Source: Anas platyrhynchos (taxonomy: Eukaryota; Chordata; Aves; Anseriformes; Anatidae). From it: a DNA stretch of 64,000 nucleotides. Location of the stretch: assembly GCF_047663525.1 (NCBI RefSeq), contig NC_092599.1, positions 25,291,501-25,355,500 on the forward strand. Direction: 5' to 3'. A model generated the notes under the pieces. It worked only from the letters and a program-made list of their open reading frames with translations. It ran no database searches and was not told the DNA's origin. How positions within the stretch are numbered: the first letter of the stretch is position 1; every line of letters starts with the position of its first letter. The position numbers were made by a program, and so were the translations under genes. Positions 46,232 to 60,134 of the stretch are shown here, piece after piece.

Positions 46232-46609
46232 CAAAAAGGACTGGTTCATATTCATACTGGTGCCTCAGTGGTGGAAGACGCTTATTAGACTGGCCTAGAA
46301 ACCTGAAGTAATGTGCTCAGGAGTGCTAGCTAGCATCCCAAAAACTCAGCCCCGTAGAATGCAGTCACGGGAGAAAGATGACAATGCACTTATAACAGAT
46401 TAGGAAAAAAGCTAGGAAGCAGAAATGGATATTTTTATGGTGTGTACTCTTTTGAGCACCTCAGAAGTTCTTTTCACCTGTCTTGTCTGTGATTCCTCAA
46501 CTTCATGTTCATTATATAAAGGATTTCTCAGAAAGTCATTTTAGAGAACAAGAAAAGCAAACCATATACACAATCCCATTAAAAATGTCAAGCACAGATA
46601 AAAAACATC

Positions 46610-46860
46610 ATACGATGGGTGAACAATGTCTGACAGGTAGGGCTCAGAGGGTTATGTTAAATGGGGCTACATCAGGCTGGTGGCTGGTCACCAGTGGGAT
46701 CCCCCAGGGCTCCGTTTTAGGGCCAGTTCTTTTCAATGCTTTTATAAACAATTTGGATGTAGGACTAGAAGGTGTTTTGAGCAAATTTGCTGATGACACT
46801 AAACTTGAAGTTGTTGACTGTTGAGGGTGGAAAGGCCTTGCAGAGAGATCTGGACAGATT
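46610..46860 (+). mobile_element. CR1 LINE reverse-transcriptase fragment
   Basis: The plus-strand frame reads [20 protein letters not shown] and [10 protein letters not shown], the CR1 reverse transcriptase PQGSVLGP and FADD motifs. It is cut off by an LTR at 46,861. Confidence 0.9.
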
Positions 46861-47475
46861 TGTTATAAATGGCTCAGGATTCAAATTAGGATTAAATAAA
46901 AAAATAGGATTTATTAAAAGAATATAAAGGAATAGAGGTAAGCAAACAGCGCTGGGTGCACCGGGAGTCTCCGCTCCACCAGGACGCACACCAGTTACAT
47001 CAAGCAGCTGATTTTTATGCTCCTAGACTAATACATATTCATTACTACTTCTAAAAAAATAGATTATAATTAGCTTCCGGGGTCCAGTCCCTCCTACTGG
47101 AGCATGCGCATCAGTCTCCTCTGGGGGTCTCTAGGGGTCTTTCATGCTGAAGGCTCGTAGTCTTCCTCTCACCCTTTGTACTAACTCGGCACTATTCCAA
47201 GTTTATGGAACACTCTCTACAGGTCTTGTCTCCCAGCCGTCCTTCAGCTTCTTTTTCCTTCCTCTTAATCTCTTGGCCTCCTAGCCAGATACCAAAGATC
47301 CGCATAGTATCCCATAACAGTCACTAGTTGTTATCAGTTGTTCTGAAACTCCCAGACATCAAACACAGACAGCTTTCTTATTTGACGCTTCACGAGTAAT
47401 TAAAACTTTCTTCCCCAGCCATTCACAGACACATCTATAGCAGTGTTAAGTTAATCTCGAAGAAGACAGGAAAAA
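46861..47475 (-). mobile_element. Solo LTR related to the gamma-like ERV (3' limit uncertain)
   Basis: It starts tgttataaatggctcagg and shares acagcgctgggtg and gggagtctccgctccacc with the LTRs at 39,207 and 45,125, in the same orientation. I could not find a matching target duplication, so the far boundary (47,310-47,475) is a guess. Confidence 0.6.
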
Positions 47476-48247
47476 AAGGCTGTAACTGTTAGAAATAGAA
47501 GTCCAGAATAACAAAAGCAAACAGGTTCATAAATTTAAGGAGTGTTTTCTGAAGACCTGATAAATTGACTAGAATGAGGGGGAGACTGGGACACACTGCA
47601 TCTGTGGTTCAAGAATTAAATTGCCAGTGCAGGACCCAGAGGCAGACAGGATTCAAACAGAATTGTTCTTTATGGACATGAATTGTTAACACATTCCTCA
47701 CAATGCTCATCTTCTGTTGGTGATGTATGAATCTGAGTAACAGGTACTTTTGGCTGCAGGAGCTGTGTTCACAACTCTTACTGCTTGGAGCAGACTGCAC
47801 AGAGAGTTGCACTAACAGCCTGCTAGTGATATGCAGATCAGAAAGTTGGGAAACTGGGTCATTTATGGGAGCTGTCAATCCATGCCATGATGGTGTTGCA
47901 ACTTGGATTATTGAGGGCTCTTTTTGTAACAGAGTTACTTACTTCCTTGACACATTAGTGAAAGTCTTCTCTCAAGACTATGGCTCTTGCTAATACATGA
48001 CACAAATGGAAACAATTTCAAATACTTGCCAGCAGGCTTTGCTTCCTTTTACCTTCATGCGGATTTTTCCTGTAGCCTATGTAGTAGGGAATATTGTGTT
48101 CAGATAAATAGGGTTTGGGCAACAGGCTGTTATTTACTTCCAATATTTTACCGCACTTCAAAACTCTTACTTGAAAACTACTGTAGAAGTTGAAATGATG
48201 CTTCAGGTCATAGTTTGATCTGTGGAATTATGAAACTCCTTGTGGTA

Positions 48248-48300
48248 TTTGATTAAGGAGGCATTGGGGAGGCATTGGGGAGGCATTGGGGAGGCAAGGA
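48248..48300 (+). repeat. 11-bp tandem repeat, aggcattgggg, about 4 copies
   Basis: Consecutive ggcattgggga units lie in sequence that may be the 3' internal end of the ERV whose LTR follows. Confidence 0.85.
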
Positions 48301-48523
48301 CAATCCCCAGACAAGGACTGTATATCTCGAAACAAGACACTGCAACTCATGATAAGGAAGCGGCAGACGGACAGAGAAACAAATGGAAGGACTATAAATC
48401 TCAAAACTGGACATTGGAATTTGTTATAAAGGTACAACAAATGGAAGAATTAGCAACAACCAGCGCTTGCAATTAAGAAACGTGCCAATTCAGCAGATTC
48501 CTGACCAAAGGTGAAAAGTACAC

Positions 48524-48836
48524 TGTGAGGAAGACTCGGGGTCTTCCTCCCAAAGACCCCTGCCCACATCCCAAAGACCCCTGCCCACAATTCTTGGGAG
48601 GCTCTACGCAGGTGCAAGGTGCCAAAAGGCTAATTAGCATGAGAAGCGAGGGAAGGGGGGGATAGGTAAGGAATATGTATAGGCGCTTGTAGAATATTGA
48701 GAGATTGATTGTATAAATTCAAGACTGCTTTCCGCCTTGGGTATGCACGATAGGTGGAGAGATCCCCTGTGCATCATCCAGCGCTGCAATAAAGACTATA
48801 CCACTTCAAGGAATTTCGGCTTTGATCTTTGAATCA
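48524..48836 (+). mobile_element. ERV LTR, different family
   Basis: The LTR starts tgtgaggaagactcgg and ends tttgatctttgaatca. The poly(A) signal caataaag lies at 48,787-48,794. A ccaaagacccctgcccaca word is duplicated in U3. No second LTR is in range, so it is solo or attached to a short internal remnant upstream. Confidence 0.7.
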
Positions 48837-51660
48837 TATTTGAACACTTTCTTTCTGTGATCAAAAAGCTTCCTTAAACAAAGCCTCAAGCTCAATTACA
48901 CCAGTGTGTTTTTAATTTTCTACGGCTGGTTATTTCTATAGCAATACAGAATAACACTGCTCATAATTCCTGAGGTGGGGGGAACTATACCAGCCTCTGA
49001 AAGGGTGCTAGCAAGCACCTCTAATTAGCTGAAAGCTTTTGAGGTATCAGCCCATTGTTTTTTCAGGGAGGGGGGAATGGGAGCCATACTTTGAAACTGA
49101 AGTGCTAGGTGCTTAATAAAATGGGTCTGCCAGAATTGTAGGTGTGGTGCTAAAATATGAAGCCTGGCATGGTGGTAGGCCTTGGTGAATCACTGGATCC
49201 ATCTTTAGGTGTTGCAGAAGTGGGATAATTTGATCCTGCTGTAATATGAATAGTATTGAAATGTCCTACCAACTGAATTAGCAATGTTAACAACTATCTG
49301 CGACTCAACTAGAAAATAACCTGCAATCTCATGTATTTGCAATTCACTTTATAAACTCATTGCCATCCATGATGATGATGATGATGTAGAAACACCGAAT
49401 TCAGGAATAAGGTTTTGTAAATTGATATCATGTTGTCACTGTAGTATTTCAGTGAATTGGAACAGCAGAATTCCATGGGTAGTACTTGTTAAATGTACTT
49501 GTCAGCTGGGCTCTTAATTGCATGCCAACTACGATAAGACAGCAAAGGTATACTTACTGGTGTATTTATATTGCTGTATTTATAGACGAAAGAAGGGAGT
49601 TTGCAGCCACTTTATGTACCTGTGTAGAGGTTCAGCTACGTGTAATTGTTTTCAGATTGTATGTGCAAAAAGAAGGATTTGGCAGCATTAGCCACTGCTG
49701 CCACTGTACAAATAAAGACTGTTGTGCCGTTGTACTGTTTACATTAACTATAAATACACCACAGTAGAGAGAGACTAGAAATTCCAAGCTTTTACTGAAG
49801 AGTCATACTATAGTTCTTTTTTTTTTTTTCTTAAGCCAAGCACAGCAGGGAGTCTGCAGACAAAACTTTGAGTGTTGTCTGCTTTAGAGCAACATCCAGC
49901 ATCATAAGTTCTTGTGGAACATGACTGAGCACTTTTATCTGGTGCTTTTTCTTGCTGTAAAGATGCACCTGTAATCTTTTCTCTGAGCTTCAAGTTTCAA
50001 CATATTTCGTGTCCAGCTAGTAAGAGCATGAAGTCTCTCAACTTTAACTAATTTCCTCAGCTGGTTAACTATATAGTTATTTAGCATTAAAATATTTGTC
50101 AATGTATGCACACGTGTGCATATGTGCACAGTCTTGTCTGCACAAAAATCCAAATGTATCCTGTTCTGTCATTTAAAGAGTGACAAATATGAATTACTTA
50201 TGATGTAGATATGATTGACCTGTATTTTCTAGATACATAGTTGTGGTCTGATCAGCTAATCTGAATATCAGCATCAAGTAGATTCACAGCTCAATGGCCG
50301 TTTTCTCCTAAGATGACCAGCTTCATCTTCTCTTCTTTTGAGAGAAATGGAGTTGAGTAACTTTGTGTGACGAGAATGCTCTTTTCTGTAACCTTTTTGT
50401 CTCCTGTAAACTTAAGAGTAGAGCATGGTTCTTTCATCTCTGAAAAGTGAAATGACATATTCCTTTTAAATCATTATTTTGGGGAATGGTCTCTGCCATG
50501 CTATTGTTGCATGTTGACATACCTGAGTATATATGGAGCACCTATACAATTTTGGACTGGAGAAATTCTGGAGTTAAGTGGTAAAGAGAGCCTGTGGAAA
50601 CTTCTGCAGAGTCTCATGTTCTTTTGTAATAGTACTTAATAAGGAACAGATTTGTAGGTTATCTAAGCAGATAACTCAAGAACTTGTTTCAAACTCTAAA
50701 GATTCCTTTTGAACAGTAATTTCAAGAAGTATGTATTATCTCACTACACCTCTGTCATAATATGTCAGCATATCTAGATGTCTGTTTTCTATGAAATTTG
50801 TAATCAGAGATGGATATCATCACTTTCAATAGTCTGCTAATTGACCAAACTCTGCATGGAAAAACTGCAGTTGGACAAACATAGATATACCCAGGATCTA
50901 GCTTTAATGCTAGGTAAATGATTTGATCTTTAGAATGGTGTCCCAGGGATGTACATGTTGCTTTTAGCTACAGGCAACAACAGAAGGCATAAGTGTTGCT
51001 TAGTTCCGTCTCCCCCCAGCGTATCCTCTGTGTCTTGCTGTAAGAACAGGTGAACTTGATGTTTGTGGACGGTACCAGCTGAAATGCTGGGTTCACCTCG
51101 CTGTGGAGAAAACTGCTTGCTGAATCTCCAGTGCATTGCAAACAAAATTAAACTTCTTGTAAAAGAAGAGATAAGGTTGCTTACCCCAAACTGGAGCTTG
51201 CATATGTGTATTATCTACTTCATTCTTAAATTGTGTTTGTCAGGCTCCGGGGATGGCATCTGAAATAGTTTTTAAGCACTAAATTATTCTATTCTATTCT
51301 ATTGTGTCTTTTTCCGCCCAGAACATGAAGACCAGCTTCTTTCAGAGCCACCTTTTTTCCACGAAATCTCTCAAGAGCGAATGTATTAGCCTAAAATGTG
51401 TTTGGTAGATTGTTTTTATTTTATTTTATTTTATTTTTTTTTATGTAATTCTTCTTTAGTTACCTAAGGTAATACAGTGTAGTCAGTTACAATATAAATA
51501 AATTATACTGTATCTTTTTGATTTCTCCCTCATTCCCCCAATTCCAGACCTGTCTTATGCTTTTTGAGCCAAAAAAAAAACCACTTCTGTGGTTTAATGA
51601 TATGAATTATTGCTTGTTTGATCAAACAATGTTTTCATTCTACCTTCTGTGCTACTTTCC
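48837..51660. other. No gene recognised
   Basis: AT-rich unique sequence. A short (atg)n run lies near 49,370. Presumably 5' flank or intron of GKAP1. Confidence 0.4.
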
Positions 51661-51663
51661 CAG

Positions 51664-51945
51664 GAAACTGATAATTAAAAGAAGCCAGCTCAGTAGAATT
51701 TCAGACATGGCAATGGAATCTGCTATAATCAGTTCAGTCCCTACCACTGCATCTCGTTTTGCCTTACTACAACTGGAAAGTGATACTGATTCAGAGCCTG
51801 GAAAAGGCAGAAGTGGCCGACGTGCTGGTAAATCTCTAGCTTCAGAGTGTAGATCTACAAATGTGAAGAAAAGAGAGAAAAGAAGAAAAAGGAGAGAACA
51901 GCAGCAGAGTGAGGCCAATGATGTAAAGGGATTATATTTTCAACA
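51664..51945 (+). CDS. GKAP1: GKAP1 first coding exon
   Basis: G kinase-anchoring protein 1 is a Golgi-associated protein that binds cGMP-dependent protein kinase I. The exon lies between acceptor tgctactttcccag (51,663) and donor GTGAGT (51,946). The ATG is at 51,707 (MAMES...) or 51,713. It encodes [31 protein letters not shown] and [20 protein letters not shown], which matches the vertebrate GKAP1 N-terminus including the basic coiled-coil start. The exon ends GLYFQ at the expected boundary. The preceding acceptor implies an untranslated 5' exon upstream. I could not find the next coding exon in the remaining 12 kb, so either the intron is long or only part of the gene is here. Confidence 0.85.
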
Positions 51946-52429
51946 GTGAGTAAGGTTGTTGTCTCATCAAGAGTTTTTGCTGTCCCTGAAAAGTCATTGG
52001 TTTTGGTTTTCCCTGTGAAAGAAGAACTACTTAATCGCAGATTACATCTTTACATTGTCCTGTCTTCTGTTTCTGAGAAGTACTTACACGCTTTAGGGAA
52101 CTGAAGCTGGAAATACACCCTTTTGTTTCAGTCATTTCACAGCTTAGCTTTCTAAATGTCTCTTTGTTTATCAAGTCTTTAGGGTGGAGTAAGCTCTGTG
52201 CACTTACAAATTGCTAAAGCAGTGTTCCATGTCATGAATGGGACCGACTCGGTCTTATCTGTTGTTTTTCATATACAAATCGGACAGAATCCGTTCGCGT
52301 TTTGCTCCTTGAGCTCTGTCGGCATTGTGTCTACCGATGTGTCTGTGTGTGGACGTGTGCCTGGGCACTCCCGGCGGCTGCTGGGCCAGCAGCTGCGAGC
52401 AGTTGTGAGCGTGGCTCGCCTACTTGGAG

Positions 52430-52905
52430 ACCGCTTGTGTTTGAGGGAAAACTCAGCCTTTACCGCTGAGCTCCACCGGAGCCGTGAGGAGACGCTCTCC
52501 TCCATGACGAGCGCGGCGATGGAAGCCGCATTTCGCACCCCTGCTTTGACCACAAGCAGACGGCCCCCTCCACCCTCCCCAGGACTCGAGGGCGAGCTGT
52601 GCGCGTCCCTGGGGGCCGGGGGCTGCCCCCCGGTGTCCCCTCACACCCACCCCTCAACCCCCGCTCCGCCCGCGCCCTCCTGCCGCGGGGGGCCGCTGTG
52701 CGCGGCGGGGCGGCGCCGCCGAAGGTTGCGGCCGTTGCCTAGCGAGGCGCTGTCACCAGCAGCGCGGGCGGCCCAGGCGCGGCCCGCCGGCCCCTCAGCC
52801 CGCCCGGAGGCTGCCTCCCGCCGCCCGGAGCAGGTTTGGAGCGGGGAGCGACGGGGCCGGGGCCGGGGCTGGGGCTGGGGGGAGCCGCCCCACAGCGCCG
52901 CTGAG
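52430..52905. promoter_or_regulatory. CpG island 0.5 kb downstream of the GKAP1 exon
   Basis: CpG-dense, GC-rich sequence in otherwise AT-rich surroundings, including gcgcggcggggcggcgccgc and ggggccggggccggggctgg. Open frames here look compositional. It could be a promoter of a neighbouring or antisense transcript. Confidence 0.55.
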
Positions 52906-52949
52906 CCGGCATTTTGCTTGGTGTTTGTTTGAGGAAGTAGGAAATGGGA

Positions 52950-55900
52950 TCTCTCCCCTCCTCCGCCCCTCCCCTCCCGCGACTGGTTTGGGTGTCATTT
53001 TGGGAGGGGGGGGGAGTCAGTAAGTTTTCAGTATGTGCTCGTGATTGCCGTGCCCTTTCTGAAATGAGCAGGATTTCAGGCTCTTGCAAAGCCTCCTTGA
53101 CTGAGAATCAGCAAGAGAAGAGCAGAAGATGTGTTTGGGATCCGGCAGCATTTGATACCCATCGAGGCTTTGGAGTGTTTCTGGTAGACATTTGTAAAGA
53201 AATCCTATTCGATGCTTCTTCTTGTGCTTCAGAATTAATCCGTGGGGGGCAGTATAAGGAGCCATGGTTGCTGAAATATATAACTAATAAAAAATAGTTC
53301 CATATGGGCATAAAGAGACGGATTAAAATCAGAGGAATGCTTGGTGTGTAGTAATCACAACTATTTAAAATCATACCCCCCATGTAAGCAACACGACAGC
53401 TTTCTGTGCTTCTGAAATTCTAAATACTTGGCCCTTGTAAGCAGAAGATGGCTTTCAAGCACGTGTGTGTCTATAGGTATTAATTCCGGATAAAAAGGTT
53501 TTTTTGAATAATTTCTGTTGCCTATGCATCGGTACTGTAGCAGTGAGAAAATAAGGTTCATTGTAAGTCTATGCTTTATCAAGAGTTCATTAACAAGATC
53601 TTACAATATTGTTGCTTCATCCGGCAGTATAACGTCCAAACAGAAAGTCTGACCACTTTCAGACCAAAGGTTAAGTCTGCTAGCTTAGAAGGTAATAGAA
53701 GCAAAATTAGTTTCTGCACTGGTTTAACAGTTGTTAACATATCTGCTTTTTTATCACAGTTCCTTTCCAGGGTGTAATGTTGCTTATGTGCATCACTCTT
53801 CATGCTGATAAATATTTTAAATTACAAACAAACTTTGATTATCATACTTATCCACTTATCCAAAGCATAGAGAAGCATAACTAGAAACATGGGAAAATGA
53901 TATGCATAAAAGCAACAGACAAATGCAGCAAGCATAATTTAGGTGATTTAAAATGTAAGGATTTGGACCTAAGAAATATTCTGCCAAAAGTCTGTAAAAG
54001 TTGGTTTTATTATTTACTGAACTATAAAATACAAAGTTTAGAAATGTAAATTTTGCACAGTGCAGATGACACACGATGTGAAAGTAAGCAAGTCACTATC
54101 ACATTCCTTCAGAGACTGATGACGTCTAGTTGCATGATAAATGTGCCTTAGGGAGGCTGTGGTAAGCTCTCATAGGACTAACATGAAGATCAGTGTTTGC
54201 CTTGTGGCAAGCAGGTGTTGGAATAATTCGTTAAGTTTTCCTTTAAGAGCACTGTGTAAAAACAATAAGGCTATGCAAAGGAATAGTAAATGTTGTGAAA
54301 TAAAAGGAAGCTGATTATGCTAGGTGAAAGGCCACAATCTCCTTTAAGCACCTGCAAGAACAACTGCAAAAATGCTGATGTTTATAAAGTAGCCTGCTGG
54401 GACTATAATGAAGATGTCAAAACCTCAGGCGGGCAGCCTTTCTTTAGTCCCCTTAAACCATCTGTGGATAATGTGTGGAGGGGGGGATGATCTCACAAAC
54501 CATGTAATCACAAATTTCGTGTCTTTTAGTCTCTTAAAACAAATATAAAAACAAAGATCAAAGCCACCATCTAGACTGTGCTGATTGACTTTTTGAAGAA
54601 CAGCCCAAAGCTAGCATAAGCAAGCATTCAGAGTTCTAAACAATCAGTATCAAAAAAGACTAAACAAGAACATGTTTATCTACCAAATATCTTCTTGTAT
54701 CCTTTTTCTGTTTAAATCTTCAGCCAGCTGGACATTCAATTTATTGAAAGCATGCCTTCATTTACTAAGAACATGAGTATATTCTTATGGATATGAAAAT
54801 ATATATTTATAGACAAAGTAGAGAGAAAATACATATTAAGCTGTACATAAAATGAGGCAAATGGCTGAGAAAATATGTACTCAGGCAATGCATCAGCTGG
54901 TTATCTTTATTTTTTCTTTTTTTTCTTTCTTTTTTTTTTTTTTTAAATGGGAAGTTTTTATTACAACTTATTACATAGCTTGTAAAGTAATGTAAAATCT
55001 CTGATGTAAAGTCTTATATTTCATATTGAAATGCAAAGAACCTGGAATTAAAACTACCACTTAAAGATGATATTTTTATGGAAACTTGAATCCTATCACT
55101 GTTTTTGATTCGAAGTGTTCTGAATCATTATTTCTCATAATTACATGCAAATTAACATCTCATATGAACACATGGATTTCTATTTTATTTCATTAAGAGA
55201 CAGAAAATAGCAATCACAAACAAAAAGTAACTGAACTCTTTCCAAAGTCTGAAAGTCTACAGACAAAATTTGCTTTGGTCTTTCAATAACCCAAGCACTT
55301 GCCCAAATTTTTAATCTTTCTGGATCCTGCTTCTCTGCAAGTCTTCCAATGTTTTTGCTAGACATAGCCTGATTTCATATGGCAATAAATATTTAAAACA
55401 AGAACAGACCCAAAAGCACAGATTTCCTGCAACAGACACCGAGATTTAACTCTGAGTTTTTCACTAATCCAGGAGCTCCAATCGTCAAAAATAATTTACA
55501 GCCTTTTTTGTCTTGGTCCCTCATTAGCTATGCTAAATGTCCTTGGCATCAAGAAATGAAGTAGCCATTTGCTCACTGTAGTATCCTTTGAATGGCTGTA
55601 AACCAGTAACATCAGGAAAGGTACTGCTTTGCCTCATTAGATTTATTGAACTAGCAGGGAACCATTCTGTTGCATGACTGAAGTCACTATTTGACTAAGT
55701 AAACATTTAATGTATTTTAACTAATGTTTCATGCCTACTCACAGCTTACAACTATTGCAACTATATATTTCAGCCATTTTCCTTTTTTTTCCATAACTGC
55801 CTCTGATTTTCTTCAGTCTAAACAAGACAAACTATAAAAAGGTCTTGCTCTGCCAAACTGCCAACCTGCATTGGTAATTTACATATTAATAATTACATAC

Positions 55901-56530
55901 ATAAAAGAGTAAAGCATTACTTAGCACAATTCATTAACAAAAAGCAGTTTGCATGTTGCCAGAGTTGAACATCACACAAGAATTGCAAGACCTGTCGCCT
56001 TTACATTAATATGCAATGCAGGACTTCAGCAGGTGCTCTACCTCCTGAAATCATTTTCATGAACAATTCGTCATGAAAAGTATTCTGATGGAAATATAAT
56101 TTGCAATAGAGACCAGTGAAAAAATCAGATGTTGTCTCTGGCAACTGTACCAAAATTTCCAGTCACTTGTATGGGTCAAAAAAAAAATTAAATCCAGTTC
56201 CATACCCTCACGTCAAATAAAAAGATAAACTTATTAAGTACTGTCCATAAGGATATGAGTGTTTTTATCTGCTTTTCATGAAAAACAAAGAAAGAAAAAC
56301 ACACGCACCCTATCCCAAAGTATCACCTCTCCTAAGGCTTGAAATTTGCTTTTAATTGAAGTTTTAACACATCTGTGCTCCATTCCTACCTCATCTCTGT
56401 GTGCCAATGGTGTCCATACAGAAATACATACTTCATAAGAGAAAAAGAAAGATGATGACAGTTCCCTTGATCAATTTTTAGCAGGCTCCTCTAGGCAGCT
56501 GTAGCTTTAATCCCAGAGTCAGAAATTAAG
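52950..56530. other. No gene recognised
   Basis: AT-rich; a T-rich tract lies at 54,910-54,945. No conserved protein block. Confidence 0.4.
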
Positions 56531-56536
56531 ACTAAA

Positions 56537-56768
56537 TCTGTGAAGAAGTGCATTAAACAAATTTCACCCACTATGAGGGTGGTGAGGCAGTGGCACAGGC
56601 TGCCCAGAGGAGCTGTGGGTGCCCCATCCCTGGCAGTGCCCAAGGCCAGGCTGGATGGGACTTTGAGCAACCTGGTCTGGTGGGAGGTATCCCTGCCCAT
56701 GGCAGAAGGGGTGGAACCAGGTGGTTTTAAGGGCCCTTCCAATGCAAACCATTCTGTGATTCTATGAA
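56537..56768 (+). mobile_element. CR1 LINE 3' fragment
   Basis: Contains tggcacaggctgcccagagg and ggccaggctggatgggactt, and ends cattctgtgattctatga. Confidence 0.9.
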
Positions 56769-58094
56769 TTGTTGGAACTGTACTGTAGCATTCCAGCCAA
56801 GCTTTGTGTACTGGGTACACATGGTAAGGGTTTGGCTGCAGGGGTGAGCAGAGCCCAGCAGCTGCCTCATGTCAGAGCAGAGCTAGCTCCGGCCGGCTCC
56901 AAAAGGTTCTGGCTGCTGGCCAGAGCTGAGCCAGAAAGTTTAAATCACGAATTTAAACTTTCCACTTACCACAGCAAACTTCTATGTATGTCACCTCTTG
57001 GTTGCTTAGATCTCTTCCTGATGCACAGTAGCGCAAGGCTCAATTTTAAAAAGTCCCTTATTAGGAAACCAGGATGAATGTGACAAGGAGGGAACAGTTT
57101 ATCACTTCATTCTTTCTCTAACTATCTCCCATTCTTCACTTCTAGGGCAGGACGCTCAATTCACTATAAGCAGTAAAAAAAAAAAAAAAAAAAAAAGGCA
57201 ACAGGCTGTAGCCACCAGGAAAAAAACAGCTATGATGGAAAGCCTTCAAGGTAAATCATTAGCTCCTAGACCTTTTTAAGTCCAGTCAACTGATCTCGTC
57301 ATAAAATGAAGATGAAAGACATGGTCAATACAAATTCAGAAAATGGTAGAACAATCTGTTTCTTCAGACACAGAACATCTGCATCCAGCTAGTTTGCAAG
57401 TAATCCGATGTGCACAGGAGGATCAGGTGGAGCAGTCAGTTTACTGCAATACCACTTTTCTCAACTTATAACTTTGTAAGTGCCTTGTTTTATCTCTGCT
57501 TGTCAAGCCTTTTGTACCAGGTATGTTTTTGTACCGTGCCTTCTGCCTATTCAGGAGAAAGCAGAATGATAAGGACAATATGCTTGCTTGCCTACTGCAT
57601 GCTACAGTAGACAAATCATGGAAACCTTAAACATGGAAGTTAAAATTTTCATGAACGTCTTAAAAACAATAATAGGAAACTTCTTTAATAGTTGCTATGA
57701 TCAATCTAAGCACAACTTTTAATTTCCAGACCACTTGTTTTCAATTTTTCATTTCTAGACTATGTCTTTCTAACTGTGGGATGGGAAGTGGACAATAAAA
57801 TTAAAAAGAATCATGGATGGATTGAAGATAAATTAATACTGATGAAGATATATTTGTATTAACAGGCTATGAGCTGTGTCTATTTTCAGATTAAAGTTTG
57901 CTATAAAAATACGAAGCCAGCATAAGTTTAAAGCCTTCAAATATATTTTGGGTATTTGCATAATTACACTTGCAAATTAAAATTCCACTATTAAATACAT
58001 ATATATACAAGCACACCTTTTTATTACTTTTTTTTTTTTTTAATGGATTGGCACTGGACATTTTCTGTAACAAATCTTTAAATGACGTTTAGAT

Positions 58095-58200
58095 GTAGAG
58101 CTTAGTGATATGGTTTAGTGGAGGACTTGTTAGTGTTAGGTCAGAGGTTGGAATAGGTGATACTGGAGTCCTCTTCCAACCTAGATGATTCTGTGATTTT
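58095..58200 (+). mobile_element. CR1 LINE 3' tail, short
   Basis: ggtcagaggttggaataggt leads to ctcttccaacctagatgatt and ctgtgattttg, an old CR1 tail. Confidence 0.75.
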
Positions 58201-59874
58201 GTAAAATATGAATGACCGTGATTTTACCACACTTATTACAAACAATTAAATATCATGCCAAGTTTATTACATCAAGGCACATATCTTTGTTGAAGAAGAT
58301 AACCACAATGCAATTTTAACATTTAAATGATAGTACCCAGCACCTCAATTAACCTAGTGCTCATGGCACTGAAAGGAAAAAAAAAAGACAAAGAACTCCA
58401 TATGCATCTGCACATTTCTTAGCAAACAGCAAATTAATTCTGAGTGAGCAGTTTTGAAGTTAGATACATCATGCATTTGTGTCTCTTGGTAAGAAGTCAG
58501 TTTCTCTCGTATGCACGGTTGAGCTACAAAATAAGGAATTACCAAGCACCTGACCTGTTGTATGTCCACACAGATATGGAAATCAAGCTGAATTGTTTGC
58601 AGTTTCTATCTTTTCTAGAAACCCTAACAGAACGCAATGAGGATAACACAGGTTTAATTCCTATTTTCCAGACAAATGGCAGTCCTCCCTCTAACATAGT
58701 CTATACTTACGGGTTTAGCTTTAGACAAGTGTACTTCAGAGAACTGAAAGGATTGGCCATCTTAATGGTAACAAAGGAATTTCTCAGAATTACTGACCAC
58801 AGAGATTCATAGGAGCAAAGAGTAAGAAAAGATTTTGTAAAGGTTTGTGTACTCTAGGAGACCACAATCTCTTTGTCCCCTCCCCCCCCCCCACCGCTAT
58901 AGCCAGAATTGCAAATGGCTCTGTAAATGTTATGGAGAGCTTTTCTGAAATCAATTCTAATAGCTTTGAATATAACTATAATCAGATTTTGTTTAAAGCT
59001 CTTGATATGTTCTTTGCACAGGATGGCTATCGGGCACATATAATTGAACATTATATAATAAAGAAAAAATACATTGGCTTTTTGTTCTAGGCACTAGTTT
59101 CCATGGACTACTTCTCATTGTATATTACCATTTTCATAAAAGCAGCTCCAAACAGTTGCAAAGACTTATATATGTAGTCATTTTTTTGCAACGCCCACAA
59201 GCTTTAACATTTCAGTTGTTCAGAATCTTACTGGCCTATGCCCCTTTCCCCAACAAAGGAAATAAGGGCACAAAAATAATTTCTCTTCTTGTTTTCTAAT
59301 GTCTTAGAACAACACATATTCTACCTACACCTGAAGAGGCAACAAGTCACCAAATTTCAGGAAGCATAAAGCATTTAAGCAGGGAAGTCATGCATACGCT
59401 ATTTGGCATGTGTGAAAACCATTCAATTTCAAACATTCTTATCTGTATGGAGAATTTAGGCACTTCAGCAATTCCATGCAAATGGTCCAATACTGCTTTC
59501 ACCATGTTCTCTCTTAAATAATGTTAACCTCATTCATCTCCAGAATCACAAAATTGGTGCAGTTTACTAAAATTTTGAATGAATTCTCCACCTATTTCCA
59601 ACACTTGCTTGGAAACAGAGCTGAGAGTGACACCTTACCAAATATGTTTCATTTAGAAAAGATTAGAAGACAAAACGTAAGTTTACTGCAAGGAAGTACA
59701 TAAATTTTAAATTAGTTAGAAATATTAGTACACACAAAAAGCAATATACTATTTTGAATAAATTCCTGGTGCATTACTAAGTAACTTTAGGTAAAATAAT
59801 GTTTATCTAAGAGAAACACGGAATTGCTTTACAGGCAAGGAGTAACCTAAAGAGGGGAGGCTTAGTTTAGATAT

Positions 59875-60133
59875 AAAGAAGAAATTATTTGCTCTGAGGG
59901 TGGAGAGGTACAGCAACAGGTTGCCCAGAGAAGCTGTGGATGCACTTACCCACAGAGAAGATGTGGAACACTTCCCCACCCCTGGAAGTATTCAAGGCCA
60001 GGCTGGATGGGTCCTTGGGCAACCTGGTCCTTGGGCACCAGGGAGGTGTCCCTGCCCTTGTCAGGGGGCTTGGAACTCAATTATCTTTAAGGTACCTTCC
60101 AAACCAAACCATTCTATGATTCTGGGATTCTCA
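59875..60133 (+). mobile_element. CR1 LINE 3' fragment
   Basis: gcaacaggttgcccagagaa and ggccaggctggatgggtcct are followed by attctatgattctgggattc. It has a small internal repeat (cctgggcaacctggtccttg). Confidence 0.85.
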
Positions 60134-60134
60134 C

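Noticed and set aside
46483-46824. 113-codon frame as a host gene
   Set aside because: It is the CR1 reverse transcriptase ([12 protein letters not shown]).
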